Source: Aliiroseovarius salicola
GTDB taxonomy: Bacteria; Pseudomonadota; Alphaproteobacteria; Rhodobacterales; Rhodobacteraceae
NCBI RefSeq assembly: GCF_027891095.1
Contig: NZ_JAQIIO010000001.1
Coordinates: 474,501 to 538,500 of the forward strand
Reading direction: 5' to 3'
DNA: 64,000 nt
The position numbers were made by a program, and so were the translations under genes. How positions within the stretch are numbered: the stretch's first letter is position 1; each line of letters begins with the position of its first letter. Below the pieces are notes generated by a model, which searched no databases, had not been told where the DNA came from, and was given only the letters and a program-made list of their open reading frames with translations. Shown in pieces: positions 18,594-27,086 of the stretch.

Positions 18594-19160
18594 TCACCTC
18601 ACCAGATAGATGATTGGAAACAGGAGCACCCAGACCAGATCAACCATGTGCCAGAACATCGCCGCCCCTTCCAGGTTTCGCGGATTGGGCCAGCGCATGA
18701 TCAACGCAAAGATCACAAGCCCGGCCACCACATGCATCGCGTGAAAGCCGGTGAGCAAGTAGTAGAACGTAAAGAACTGGCTGGTTTCTATGCCAATCCC
18801 AAGCTCTGCCTTTGCCGTGTATTCAAACCATTTCACGACAAGAAATACCAAGCCAAGAACCATGGACCCTGAGAGCCATAGCCGCATTTTATTGGGGCTA
18901 TGCACTGCGCGTGCTGCAAGATATCCGCTGGAGATCAGGACAATCGTGTTCACCGCACCGGCAACGCGATTTAAGCTGTCCTGATCCTGTGCAAAAGCAA
19001 CGGGATCCGCAATGCGAACCCCGAGAAAGGCCAAGAGCCCGGCACCAAACACCAACAGCTCACTGACAATTAGCACCCAGATCATCAGATCTCCGGGCAG
19101 ACTGTCGAGTGGGTGGTCTTGTTCAGCCATGGCAGGAACGGGCGCCGGGCTTTGATTCAT
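18594..19160 (-). CDS. norE: NorE, cytochrome c oxidase subunit III-like protein
   Basis: A 188-residue membrane protein with five predicted helices, homologous to heme-copper oxidase subunit III (GDLMIWVLIVSELLVFGAG, LLTGFHAMHVVAGL, FWHMVDLVWVLLFPIIYL). In Paracoccus NorE supports nitric oxide reductase activity, possibly in membrane insertion or assembly. Its ATG overlaps the norD stop by four bases and norF follows, so it belongs to the nor transcript. Confidence 0.88.
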   Translation of the reverse strand: MNQSPAPVPAMAEQDHPLDSLPGDLMIWVLIVSELLVFGAGLLAFLGVRIADPVAFAQDQDSLNRVAGAVNTIVLISSGYLAARAVHSPNKMRLWLSGSMVLGLVFLVVKWFEYTAKAELGIGIETSQFFTFYYLLTGFHAMHVVAGLVIFALIMRWPNPRNLEGAAMFWHMVDLVWVLLFPIIYLVR

Positions 19161-21109
19161 GAAACGCCCCCGGTGATATGACGATAGATCTCGGGCAGGG
19201 CCGCCGTCAGCCTATTGGCGTCGGGAACGATGGAAAAACCATCTGAACCAAAGATCCGATTCACCCAGGCCTGCCCTTTTTGATCGACCACGACACCATG
19301 AACCGCCTGCCCCAAACGCCGCGCTTCACGCACGGCCATGCGGCTATCTTCGATGCCATGACGCCCTTCGTAGTGGTCGAGGTCATTAGGTTTGCCGTCG
19401 GTTATCACCAGCAGCAACTTGCGGCTGTTCGGCCGGTCTTCAAGCCCTTTTGAGGCATGGCGCATTGCTGCACCAAGGCGCGTGTAGAAAGCGGGGTTCA
19501 CGCCAGCAATTCTCTGCTCAACCACGGTCCCCATTTTCTCGTCGAAGTCTTTGCATGTCTGCACATAGACCCGATCACGCTTTAGCGACGAGAAAGTGTT
19601 GATTGCGAAGTCATCGCCACATGCGTCCAAGCCCCACGCCAGCGCAGCCAGCGCCTCGCGTTCGACTTCGATCACAGACCGGTCGCCAATGGCAGCCTCG
19701 GTTGAGCGCGACACATCGATCAGTACAGAAATCGCCAGATCCCGATCCTGCGTGCGCGCCGCGCGATAAACCCGGTTCGAAGCATGTCCAGTTGCGCGCA
19801 GCTCAACCTGAGCAGCAATCGCGGCTTCAAGGTCCAATTCGTCACCGTCCAATTGCCGTGGCAAAATCACCCGTTTGGGGCGCAAAGCTTCGAATTGGCG
19901 CTTAACTGCACGAATGCGACGCTGCGCTTTGGGATCGGTTGAAAAATCAGCCAGCTCCTCAGAAACATCTGCCTGACTGGCCAACACCCGACAGTGATCA
20001 GGCAGATAGGAGCATTTGCGGTGATCCCATTCGTGATACATATGCTCACCCGAGATCTTCTCGCGATCAGCGTCTTCGGGGCTAAGATCAAGGTGGAATT
20101 TCAACCGCGTGGCGGTCTTTTTCGAAACCTGCCCTAGCGCCAGTTCGTCCTGATCATCTGCCGCACGTTTGGCGGTATCTTCGTCATCATCTTCGATGCG
20201 ACGGTTCATGTTCATGCTTTCGACCCAAGAGAAGATTGCCTCGAACTTGTGCATGATCAGGCTGTCCCTGCGTTCTGCCTGATCACTCTTGGAGCGACGC
20301 GCTTTTTTCATCCCTTCGGAAGGCGTGGCGCCGTCGCCCTGTTCTTCGGCTTCGGGCATCCGATCGCTAGGAGCGCGATTGGCAAGCGGACGCAGGTCTG
20401 GCCAAAGCGGAACAGGGCGAAACGGGCGATAACCGTGCGGTGCTGCCAAGTCGGACAAATCTGCCTCGGGCTGGCGCACTCGGGTCAACAGATCAAGACC
20501 GGTTTTGCCTTTCGGTTCCGGTCCGCCCAGAAGATGCAGGATGACCTGCTCAATCGCCTCTTCATAGCGCGGCAATGAAATGGATGGGCGCATTTCGCGG
20601 CAGGCATCAATCAGGGTCTCGTAAAATCCCTTCAAACCGGGACAATCGCGCAGAGTATCCCGTGTCATGGCAACAGAGGCCCGCAGCATCTGAATATCTA
20701 AACGCAGCAGATCTTCGTCTTGCGCAGGTTCTGATGCATGAGCCACTGATGCGGCCAGCCAGAAATAAAGGGCGGCATTGGCTTCGCGCGCTGGAAAATC
20801 GCTGATTTTCTCGGGCAGGCGTAGGGCTTCGCCGTCAAAACTAGGCCGCGCAATACGTTCACGCCAAGTGCCCAGCGCCCGCGAGGCCGACAAGCGGTGC
20901 TCTGAGGCCATAGGGCTGGCGGTTTTGATCTCGACGGCGTGACCGCCGCCAAGACCGCGAAAAAAGACACCAAGTCGGTTTTCGATTTCCGACAGGTTTA
21001 CCGCTGCCTCGTCATGGGCCTCGGGTTCCTGCAAGCGGCTGGCATAGGCATGCCAGAGCTTACCGACGGTTTCTTCCGGTTCGAATAGATCGATTTCTGG
21101 GTGAGGCAT
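19157..21109 (-). CDS. norD: Nitric oxide reductase activation protein NorD
   Basis: A 650-residue cytoplasmic protein ending in a von Willebrand A domain. The MIDAS motif is DVSRSTE (DxSxS) in SVLIDVSRSTEAA near residue 465, with later VITDGKPNDLDHY. With the MoxR-type ATPase NorQ it forms a chaperone pair that activates NorCB, probably by inserting the non-heme iron. The central part is long, charged and variable, as is usual for NorD. It lies six bases downstream of norQ. Confidence 0.94.
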   Translation of the reverse strand: MPHPEIDLFEPEETVGKLWHAYASRLQEPEAHDEAAVNLSEIENRLGVFFRGLGGGHAVEIKTASPMASEHRLSASRALGTWRERIARPSFDGEALRLPEKISDFPAREANAALYFWLAASVAHASEPAQDEDLLRLDIQMLRASVAMTRDTLRDCPGLKGFYETLIDACREMRPSISLPRYEEAIEQVILHLLGGPEPKGKTGLDLLTRVRQPEADLSDLAAPHGYRPFRPVPLWPDLRPLANRAPSDRMPEAEEQGDGATPSEGMKKARRSKSDQAERRDSLIMHKFEAIFSWVESMNMNRRIEDDDEDTAKRAADDQDELALGQVSKKTATRLKFHLDLSPEDADREKISGEHMYHEWDHRKCSYLPDHCRVLASQADVSEELADFSTDPKAQRRIRAVKRQFEALRPKRVILPRQLDGDELDLEAAIAAQVELRATGHASNRVYRAARTQDRDLAISVLIDVSRSTEAAIGDRSVIEVEREALAALAWGLDACGDDFAINTFSSLKRDRVYVQTCKDFDEKMGTVVEQRIAGVNPAFYTRLGAAMRHASKGLEDRPNSRKLLLVITDGKPNDLDHYEGRHGIEDSRMAVREARRLGQAVHGVVVDQKGQAWVNRIFGSDGFSIVPDANRLTAALPEIYRHITGGVS

Positions 21110-21115
21110 CGATCA

Positions 21116-21925
21116 TTATCCGAATATCGCCGTGACCAGATCAAGCAAGCCTTGCTTCACGTCCTGATCATCGGACAGGGGTTCAATCATCGCAGCTTCA
21201 ATCGCCTGTTCAATCGGTGTACCGGCCATGATGAGCGTGGCACAATAGATAATCAGACGGGTCGAAACGCCCTCTTCCAGATCCTGACCCTTGAGGCCAC
21301 GCAGCTTGCCAGCCAGACGCACCAGATTCTTGGTGCGGTCTTGGTCCAACCCGCTTTCGCGCATCACGATGTCAACTTCGCGGTCGGGTGACGGGAAGTC
21401 AAAATCAAGCGACAGGAAACGTTGGCGTGTCGATGGTTTCAGGGTTTTCAGGATGTTCTGGTAGCCCGGGTTGTAACTGGCGACGAGCATGAAGCCGGGT
21501 GCGGCTTCGATCTCTTCACCCGTCTTGTCCAGGGGCAGAATACGGCGGTCATCCGTGAGTGGGTGCAAGACAACAGTGACGTCCTTGCGTGCTTCGACCA
21601 CCTCATCAAGGTAACAAATCGCACCCTCGCGCACGGCGCGGGTCAGCGGCCCATCGACCCAGACGGTTTCACCGCCCTTGAGCAGATAGCGGCCAACAAG
21701 GTCTGCCGCCGACAGGTCGTCATGGCAGGCCACAGTGTAAAGCGGGCGGCCCAGACGGGCGGCCATATGCGCGACAAATCGGGTTTTGCCGCATCCGGTC
21801 GGGCCTTTCAGCAGGACCGGGAGTTCGTTGTTATACGCCGTCTCGAACAGTTCACATTCCTGTCCGACTGGGGCGTAGAAGGGGGCCGAAGCCCCCTCCG
21901 ATTTGGTTTGTGGAACGGTAGACAT
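21116..21925 (-). CDS. norQ: MoxR-type AAA+ ATPase NorQ
   Basis: A 269-residue ATPase that partners with NorD in maturing nitric oxide reductase. Walker A is LLKGPTGCGKTRFV (about residues 38-51), Walker B is GAICYLDEVVEARKDV and sensor 1 is ASYNPGYQ, which marks the NorQ/CbbQ group of the MoxR family. Length and motif spacing are normal. It sits between norB and norD with short gaps. Confidence 0.95.
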   Translation of the reverse strand: MSTVPQTKSEGASAPFYAPVGQECELFETAYNNELPVLLKGPTGCGKTRFVAHMAARLGRPLYTVACHDDLSAADLVGRYLLKGGETVWVDGPLTRAVREGAICYLDEVVEARKDVTVVLHPLTDDRRILPLDKTGEEIEAAPGFMLVASYNPGYQNILKTLKPSTRQRFLSLDFDFPSPDREVDIVMRESGLDQDRTKNLVRLAGKLRGLKGQDLEEGVSTRLIIYCATLIMAGTPIEQAIEAAMIEPLSDDQDVKQGLLDLVTAIFG

Positions 21926-21943
21926 TGTTTAGTCCTTTATAGA

Positions 21944-23305
21944 TTAGGCTTCTTCGCCTGTGCCTTGCGAGATCACCTCGCGACGTGGCGCCAATTGGGC
22001 GTAGATGAACAGCAGGGCGCCGATCACAACCGCTGCACCGGAACCCCAGCGCATCAGGTAGAACAGGCCCAGACCTTCTTGGACGTCCATGAAGTTCTCG
22101 CCCAGCACACGTTGCATGTGGGTCTGAACCGTACCGGCAAAGGTCAGGACAAAGGTCATGAATGCCATGCCGCCAGTCATCAGCCAGAAGCTTACCATAT
22201 TGAGCACCTGGTTGTACGGATCACGACCGCGAAGGATCGGGAACGCGTAGCTGAAGATCGCCAGGTTCATCGATACATAAGCACCGAAGAAGGCAAGGTG
22301 GCCGTGGGCTGCAGTGATCTGCGTACCATGGGTGTAGTAGTTCACACCGTGCAGCGTATGCAGGAAGCCCCACACACCAGCACCGAAGAAGGCCACAGTC
22401 GAGGCACCCAGCGCCCAGAGCAGGGCCGCTTTGTTCGGGTGATCACGTTTGCCTTTCCAGACCATCACGAAGCTGAACGCCATCATTGCAAAGAATGGGA
22501 TGACTTCAAGCGACGAGAAGATCGAACCAATCCACTGCCAGTAACCGGGGGTACCGATCCAGTAGTAGTGGTGGCCAGTCCCGAGGATGCCCGAGAACAG
22601 CGCGGTGGCAACGATGATGTAGAGCCACTTTTCAATGATCTCACGGTCAACACCGGTCATTTTCAGCATCAGATAGGCGAGGATCGAGGCCATCACCAGT
22701 TCCCAGGTACCTTCCACCCACAGGTGAACGATGTACCACCAGAACATTTTATCCAGTGCCAGGTTTTCCGGGTTGTAGAAGGCAAACAGGAACAACAGCG
22801 CCAGACCCCAGAGGCCCAGAAGCAGCACGTTCGTGATCGCGGTCTTACGGCCTTTCAGAACCGTCATGGTCACGTTGTAAAGGAACATCAGGGCGGCAAC
22901 GACGATGCCAACCTTGACCCAGACCGGCTGTTCGATGAACTCGCGGCCTTCCATACCAAGGAACCAGTTGCCGTGGAACAGGTTGAACACATAGGTCACA
23001 ACCACGCCCAGCGTACCCACCAGCAGAATGATCAGCTGCAGATATGCAATCATCGGCGAATGGATCTCACGTTCGGCTTCTTCCGGGATTAGGAAGTAAG
23101 CCGCACCAAAGAACCCCAAAAGCAACCACACAACCAAAGAGTTGGTGTGCAGCATCCGGATGATGTTGAATGGCATAAGTTCCGAAAGGAAATTCGGCTG
23201 GACGTAAATCCAACCAGCGATAAGCCCGCCGGACACCTGGACTGCGAATAGAATCATCGCGGCCAGGAAATACCAGTAGGCAATTTTCTGTGTTTGATAT
23301 TTCAT
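21944..23305 (-). CDS. norB: Nitric oxide reductase large subunit NorB
   Basis: Catalytic subunit of cytochrome c-dependent nitric oxide reductase, which reduces two NO to N2O at a heme b3/non-heme iron centre in the inner membrane. The 453-residue protein has about twelve membrane helices and the conserved His ligands, for example in MLHTNSLVVWLLLGFFGA, VHLWVEGTWELV (with the catalytic Glu), GTGHHYYWIG and AAHGHLAFFGAYV. There is no N-terminal quinol-oxidase extension, so it is the cNOR form, in keeping with the adjacent norC. Confidence 0.97.
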   Translation of the reverse strand: MKYQTQKIAYWYFLAAMILFAVQVSGGLIAGWIYVQPNFLSELMPFNIIRMLHTNSLVVWLLLGFFGAAYFLIPEEAEREIHSPMIAYLQLIILLVGTLGVVVTYVFNLFHGNWFLGMEGREFIEQPVWVKVGIVVAALMFLYNVTMTVLKGRKTAITNVLLLGLWGLALLFLFAFYNPENLALDKMFWWYIVHLWVEGTWELVMASILAYLMLKMTGVDREIIEKWLYIIVATALFSGILGTGHHYYWIGTPGYWQWIGSIFSSLEVIPFFAMMAFSFVMVWKGKRDHPNKAALLWALGASTVAFFGAGVWGFLHTLHGVNYYTHGTQITAAHGHLAFFGAYVSMNLAIFSYAFPILRGRDPYNQVLNMVSFWLMTGGMAFMTFVLTFAGTVQTHMQRVLGENFMDVQEGLGLFYLMRWGSGAAVVIGALLFIYAQLAPRREVISQGTGEEA

Positions 23306-23322
23306 GATCTTTCCTCCGTGCC

Positions 23323-23775
23323 TCAGCCTGCCTCATTGGGCGGCCAGCCCTGGGCATCGATCTTGTTCACCCAGAGGAAGAAGTTCGCAAGATCACGAAC
23401 CTGCTCTTCGGTCAGGTTAAACTGTGGCATCTGACGACGGCCTTCGATGCCAGTTGGCATCGCTTCCATCCATCCTTGCAGCACGTCAAACGCACCTTCA
23501 GGGTCGTCTTCGACGCCCCAACGTGCCATCACGTTTTGCAATTCAGGCGCAAAATACGCCCCTTCGCCCATCAACGTATGACAGTTGATACACGCATTTT
23601 CTTCCCAGACACGCTTGCCCTTGGCTACACTCTCTGTCAGCTCCGCGTGAACGGTCGACTTGTTCTTGATGTGGCTGACGGACTGTGCCGACAGGATCAG
23701 GAACACGACGATAAAGAACAGAGAGCCGCCATAGAACACATTGCGCGCCATGGTCTTTGTCATGACTTCCCGCAT
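23323..23775 (-). CDS. norC: Nitric oxide reductase cytochrome c subunit NorC
   Basis: Membrane-anchored c-type cytochrome that passes electrons to NorB. An N-terminal membrane anchor (about residues 12-33) is followed by a periplasmic domain with heme-binding CINCH (Cys62, Cys65, His66) and a distal Met in RRQMPQFNL. I chose ATG 23775 (150 residues) because GGAG lies six bases upstream; a longer frame reaches 23907 but runs through the promoter region. It is the first gene of the nor operon, with a Dnr-type box about 58 bases upstream. Confidence 0.95.
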   Translation of the reverse strand: MREVMTKTMARNVFYGGSLFFIVVFLILSAQSVSHIKNKSTVHAELTESVAKGKRVWEENACINCHTLMGEGAYFAPELQNVMARWGVEDDPEGAFDVLQGWMEAMPTGIEGRRQMPQFNLTEEQVRDLANFFLWVNKIDAQGWPPNEAG

Positions 23776-23832
23776 TTTAGTCTCCAACTCAGCTTCTCCC
23801 ATCCAAGATAGGAAACCGGGCTCGAGACAATC

Positions 23833-23846
23833 TTGACAATTGTTAA
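23833..23846 (-). promoter_or_regulatory. Dnr/NnrR-type box upstream of norC
   Basis: Read on the minus strand the site is TTAACAATTGTCAA, one base away from the dyad TTGAC-N4-GTCAA recognised by Dnr/NnrR-type Crp/Fnr proteins. It lies 58 bases upstream of the norC start, a distance compatible with class II activation. The dnr gene at the other end of the cluster is the obvious candidate regulator. Confidence 0.65.
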
Positions 23847-23892
23847 GCAAATTGCGGTTTGTCGAACCTTCTAAAAACAAGAGAAACAAACG

Positions 23893-23922
23893 AAAAAACC
23901 CCGCCAATAACGGCAGGGTTTA
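23893..23922 (-). terminator. Terminator after the L,D-transpeptidase gene
   Basis: On the minus strand, AAACCCTGCC pairs with GGCGGGGTTT with one mismatch and is followed by TTTTTCG. It lies 20 bases after the stop of the gene at 23945 and before the norC promoter, so it insulates the nor operon. Confidence 0.75.
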
Positions 23923-23944
23923 CTAGATCTCGTGGTCGGCCAGG

Positions 23945-24550
23945 TCAGATAATCAATACCTGCGTGCCAACCTTGGCCATATCAAACAGCTCTGAGATAT
24001 GTTCGTTGTAAAGCCCAATGCAGCCATTGGACGACCGGCGCCCGATCTTACGTGTGTCATGGGTGCCGTGGATCCGGTAGTAGGTCCAGCTCAGATAAAG
24101 AGCGTGGGAGCCCAGAGGGTTGTCCGGCCCCGGACCGATATATTCCGGCCATTCGGGATTGCGCTTCAGCATTGCAGGTGTCGGGCGCCAGCTTGGCCCC
24201 TCAACTTTGCGAACAATCTTTGTGCGCCCTTTGCGAGTCAAATCCTCGGTCAACGGCACCGACGAAGGGAACAGCTTGTAAACCGTCTGATCCTCTGACC
24301 AATAGTGCAAAGCCCGTGATGTAACATCGACAAGGATCACACCGTTTTTGGTGTTCGAGAAGTAGGGACGCCAATCCAGTGAGCGAAAGCTTGAAATATT
24401 GCGACGCACGCGTTCCGTGATCTCTTCTTCAATCTCGGTCGTCTCATCCCCAGTCTGGGCAAATCCGGGCGCAGCCGTCATCGTTGCAGCTGCAGCGGTT
24501 GTTCCTAGAAAGGACCGTCTGCTGATCAATTTCGAGTACTGATCGGCCAT
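23945..24550 (-). CDS. L,D-transpeptidase with Tat signal (YkuD/ErfK family)
   Basis: Periplasmic L,D-transpeptidase of 201 residues, expected to form 3-3 peptidoglycan crosslinks or to attach proteins to the wall. The N-terminus ISRRSFLGTTAAAATM is a twin-arginine signal, with cleavage near GFAQ. The catalytic signature runs IHGTHDTRKIG and RRSSNGCIGL, with the nucleophilic Cys. I chose ATG 24550, preceded by gagagaaa; a longer frame upstream has no signal peptide. It is divergent from the CAP-domain lipoprotein gene at 24704. Confidence 0.92.
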   Translation of the reverse strand: MADQYSKLISRRSFLGTTAAAATMTAAPGFAQTGDETTEIEEEITERVRRNISSFRSLDWRPYFSNTKNGVILVDVTSRALHYWSEDQTVYKLFPSSVPLTEDLTRKGRTKIVRKVEGPSWRPTPAMLKRNPEWPEYIGPGPDNPLGSHALYLSWTYYRIHGTHDTRKIGRRSSNGCIGLYNEHISELFDMAKVGTQVLII

Positions 24551-24607
24551 ATTTTCTCTCCAATACACACTGGCAAGTCCAGCACTATATATGGCGTGAA
24601 GGCCGCA

Positions 24608-24666
24608 GTCGCAAATCAAACAAGCGTTAAGTTGCACATTTCCGCCTGTTGCGTTTGATCCGCGAC
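24608..24666. repeat. Imperfect inverted repeat in divergent promoter region
   Basis: GTCGCAAATCAAAC (24608-24621) and GTTTGATCCGCGAC (24653-24666) are inverted copies matching at 12 of 14 positions, with 31 bases between. They lie between the two divergent cell-wall genes starting at 24550 and 24704. This may be an operator or a stem-loop; no known regulator consensus is recognised. Confidence 0.4.
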
Positions 24667-24703
24667 ACATTCCTATGTAGAGGGGGAGGACTCTCGATTT
24701 CGG

Positions 24704-25222
24704 ATGACACGAATGAAACGCAGAATTTTTATTGGTTTGGCTGCCGCTCTAACCATCGGTGCATGTACCACAGGTGAAAGCACGTACCGCCGCTCTGATG
24801 GTACCGTTGCCAAAATTTATCGGATCGGTGCCGGGCAGGAAAGCAAGATCCAGTACAACATGCTGGATTCCATCAACTCACTGCGGCAAGCTGCCGGGCA
24901 GGCTCCTGTTGTGCTGAATGCCCGTCTGAATGCTGCCGCGGCCACCCATTCCCGCGACATGTCCGTACAGAACCGTCCGTGGCATTTCGGATCAGATGGA
25001 TCCTCTCCCATCGATCGCGTCGCTCGCACAGGATTTGAGGGTCTGATGTTGGGTGAAGCCATTTCCGAAACATATGAGACCGAGCTTGAAACCCTCTCGG
25101 CCTGGATGGATGAACCCGGAACGCGGGATGTGATCCTGGATCCTCGAGCAAGGAAACTTGGGTTCGCTTGGCTTCAGGAGCCGGGTGGCAAAATCTGGTG
25201 GACCCTGTTGTTGGGAAGCTAA
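24704..25222 (+). CDS. CAP (SCP/PR1)-domain lipoprotein
   Basis: A 172-residue predicted lipoprotein: signal peptide MKRRIFIGLAAALTIGAC with lipobox IGAC, then a CAP domain. Recognisable are the family helix MLDSINSLRQAAGQAPVVLN, AAATHSRDMSVQNRPWHFG (His and acidic cavity residues) and WWTLLLG near the end. Bacterial CAP proteins are poorly understood; roles in wall or lipid binding have been proposed. Starts at 24704 and 24713 are both possible. It is flanked by two L,D-transpeptidase genes, suggesting an envelope role. Confidence 0.82.
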   Translation: MTRMKRRIFIGLAAALTIGACTTGESTYRRSDGTVAKIYRIGAGQESKIQYNMLDSINSLRQAAGQAPVVLNARLNAAAATHSRDMSVQNRPWHFGSDGSSPIDRVARTGFEGLMLGEAISETYETELETLSAWMDEPGTRDVILDPRARKLGFAWLQEPGGKIWWTLLLGS

Positions 25223-25228
25223 CGCCTT

Positions 25229-25262
25229 CAAAAAAACCGCGCTTGATGAGCGCGGTTTTTTG
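25229..25262. terminator. Bidirectional terminator between convergent genes
   Basis: AAAAAACCGCGCTtgatgAGCGCGGTTTTTT forms a perfect stem with A and T runs on both sides. It lies between the CAP lipoprotein gene (plus) and the second L,D-transpeptidase gene (minus), so it can serve both. Confidence 0.92.
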
Positions 25263-25273
25263 TTGAGGGGGGA

Positions 25274-25777
25274 TCAGGGCAGAATGTCCACCGTGGTTCC
25301 ATCACGTACCATCAACCAAATCTCTTCAATTTCCTGATTTGAAACAGAAATGCATCCGGCAGTCCAATCCGGCCCTTCCGGATCCTGCTTGCGGCGGGCG
25401 CCGTGAATGAAAATATCTCCACCCGGTTTCCGGCCCTGCGCTTTGGCAAATGCGATATCCTGCACATTGGGATAAGAAATTCCCAATGACAGGTGGAACG
25501 CACTGCGCAAATTGCGGCGGTTTATGTGGTACCGACCCTCGGGCGTCTTGCCATCCCCTTGAAACTGCTTGGGACCCTCTGGCGCAAATCCCAGATCTAC
25601 ATCAAAGGATTTCAGAACCTCCTGATGATGCAGAAGATACATCTTGCGATGTTGTTTCGAGATCACGACTTGCGTCACTTCCGGCCCATAATACTTGCGC
25701 ACGGTCTTTGTTTTCTTGGCACATGATGCCAACCCCATGACACCGATAATGGCCAGGATTGCGATGAGTATCCGCAT
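25274..25777 (-). CDS. L,D-transpeptidase lipoprotein (YkuD/ErfK family)
   Basis: A 167-residue lipid-anchored L,D-transpeptidase-family protein. The signal peptide ends in lipobox LASC (Cys19). The YkuD core includes GFAPEGPKQFQGDGKTPEGRY, the catalytic-site His in IFIHGARR and the nucleophile in DWTAGCISVSN. This DpaA/YafK-like form (KTPEGRYHI, TAGCI) can hydrolyse Lpp-peptidoglycan links in E. coli rather than form crosslinks, so its direction of action is open. It converges with the CAP gene on a shared terminator. Confidence 0.88.
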   Translation of the reverse strand: MRILIAILAIIGVMGLASCAKKTKTVRKYYGPEVTQVVISKQHRKMYLLHHQEVLKSFDVDLGFAPEGPKQFQGDGKTPEGRYHINRRNLRSAFHLSLGISYPNVQDIAFAKAQGRKPGGDIFIHGARRKQDPEGPDWTAGCISVSNQEIEEIWLMVRDGTTVDILP

Positions 25778-25862
25778 GATTTTGCCTGTTGCCCGTTTTT
25801 TGTCGTTGCGTATTCAATACCGCATCAACAGCGGTTCGAGCAATACAGGTTGGAAAAAGTGA

Positions 25863-27086
25863 TCAGGCTTTGCTGAATGATGCCGCCAGTTCGACATGAG
25901 GTGACCAGCGAAACTGATCGACGGGCAATACCCAGTTCAAACGATACCCAGATGAGACCAAAACCTGTGCGTCGCGCGCAAAGCTGACCGGGTTACACGA
26001 CACCATCGCGACCCGCGGCACATCACATCCAGAAATCTCTTCCACCTGGGCCTGCGCCCCTGCGCGCGGTGGATCGATCACGATGGCATCAAACCGGTTC
26101 AACTCGTCGGGCAATAGCGGACGGCGAAACAGGTCACGGGTTTCGGTGGTCACTTGCTTGAGACCGGACGACCTCCGCCACCCTTCATCCAATGCCCGCA
26201 TCATGTCTTCGATCCCCTCGACGGCATGAATCTGTGCCTGATCCGCTAAGGGGAGGGACAGCGTGCCAACCCCGGAAAACAGATCCACGATCGTCTCTGC
26301 CTGCCCAACGCCTTCACGAACCGCATTTACCAGACTGAGCTCGCCTTCGCGCGTGGCCTGAAGGAACGCCCCAGAAGGCGGCGTGACCTTGGCCTTGCCA
26401 AATTGTTGAAACGGAGGCGTTTCGCTGGCAATGACTTCACCATTCCAAGCCAGCCGCGCAAGTCCGAACTGATGCAACACCTGCGCCAAATCTGTCTCAA
26501 GCGCTCGATCGAGAGATTTCCCGTTGCGCACCGATACGTCAACGCCACCTTCTGAGAGCGCCAGATTGACCGAAAGCTCGCCTTTCCGGGATCCGCCCGC
26601 AAAGGTCAATGCCTCAACCGCTGGCAATTGTTTCAGCAACTCAGGCGCCAGCAGGTGGCAGTGTTCAATCGACGTGATCGTCCCGGATCGCCTCCCATGA
26701 AACCCAATGATCGCCCCTTTTTTACCGCGCCGGGCTGACAGGGTCGCCCTGCGGCGAGACCTTACCGGAGAGGTCGCAATCGGCCTGATATCGGTTTCTA
26801 ACCCATGGGCAGACAGTGCGTTGCGTATGACATCTGTTTTCCAGCCCGCCACGAAATCATCGGACGCATGCAAAAGTGCGCAGCCGCCACAGCTGTTGTA
26901 ATGAGGGCAGGGGGCCTTGATGCGATTCGCAGAAGGGGTCACGATGCGTGGCGCCTCAATCCGGCCATCCACCACGTCGCCCGACACGTCTTCGCCGGGC
27001 AAGGCGCGTTGCACAAAAATCGGACCGGGGGCTATCCCATCCCCATGATGGCCAAGCCGTTCAATTGTGTATGTGGTGTCACTCAT
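25863..27086 (-). CDS. TrmA/RlmD-type RNA (uracil-C5) methyltransferase
   Basis: SAM-dependent methyltransferase for a specific uracil in rRNA or tRNA. The iron-sulfur binding pattern is CPHYNSCGGC plus a later Cys in EHCHLL. The Rossmann domain carries TIVDLFSGVGTLSLPLA, and the catalytic region reads DPPRAGA and MVSCNPVSFARD, with the nucleophilic Cys. I chose ATG 27086, which overlaps the cca stop as ATGA; 407 residues is normal. The family cannot be divided into 23S rRNA and tRNA enzymes from sequence alone. Confidence 0.9.
   Translation of the reverse strand: MSDTTYTIERLGHHGDGIAPGPIFVQRALPGEDVSGDVVDGRIEAPRIVTPSANRIKAPCPHYNSCGGCALLHASDDFVAGWKTDVIRNALSAHGLETDIRPIATSPVRSRRRATLSARRGKKGAIIGFHGRRSGTITSIEHCHLLAPELLKQLPAVEALTFAGGSRKGELSVNLALSEGGVDVSVRNGKSLDRALETDLAQVLHQFGLARLAWNGEVIASETPPFQQFGKAKVTPPSGAFLQATREGELSLVNAVREGVGQAETIVDLFSGVGTLSLPLADQAQIHAVEGIEDMMRALDEGWRRSSGLKQVTTETRDLFRRPLLPDELNRFDAIVIDPPRAGAQAQVEEISGCDVPRVAMVSCNPVSFARDAQVLVSSGYRLNWVLPVDQFRWSPHVELAASFSKA

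Noticed and set aside
21422-23092. A 556-codon plus-strand open frame opposite norQ and norB
   Set aside because: His/Gln-rich translation without domain features, fully antisense to two clear nor genes; caused by codon bias.
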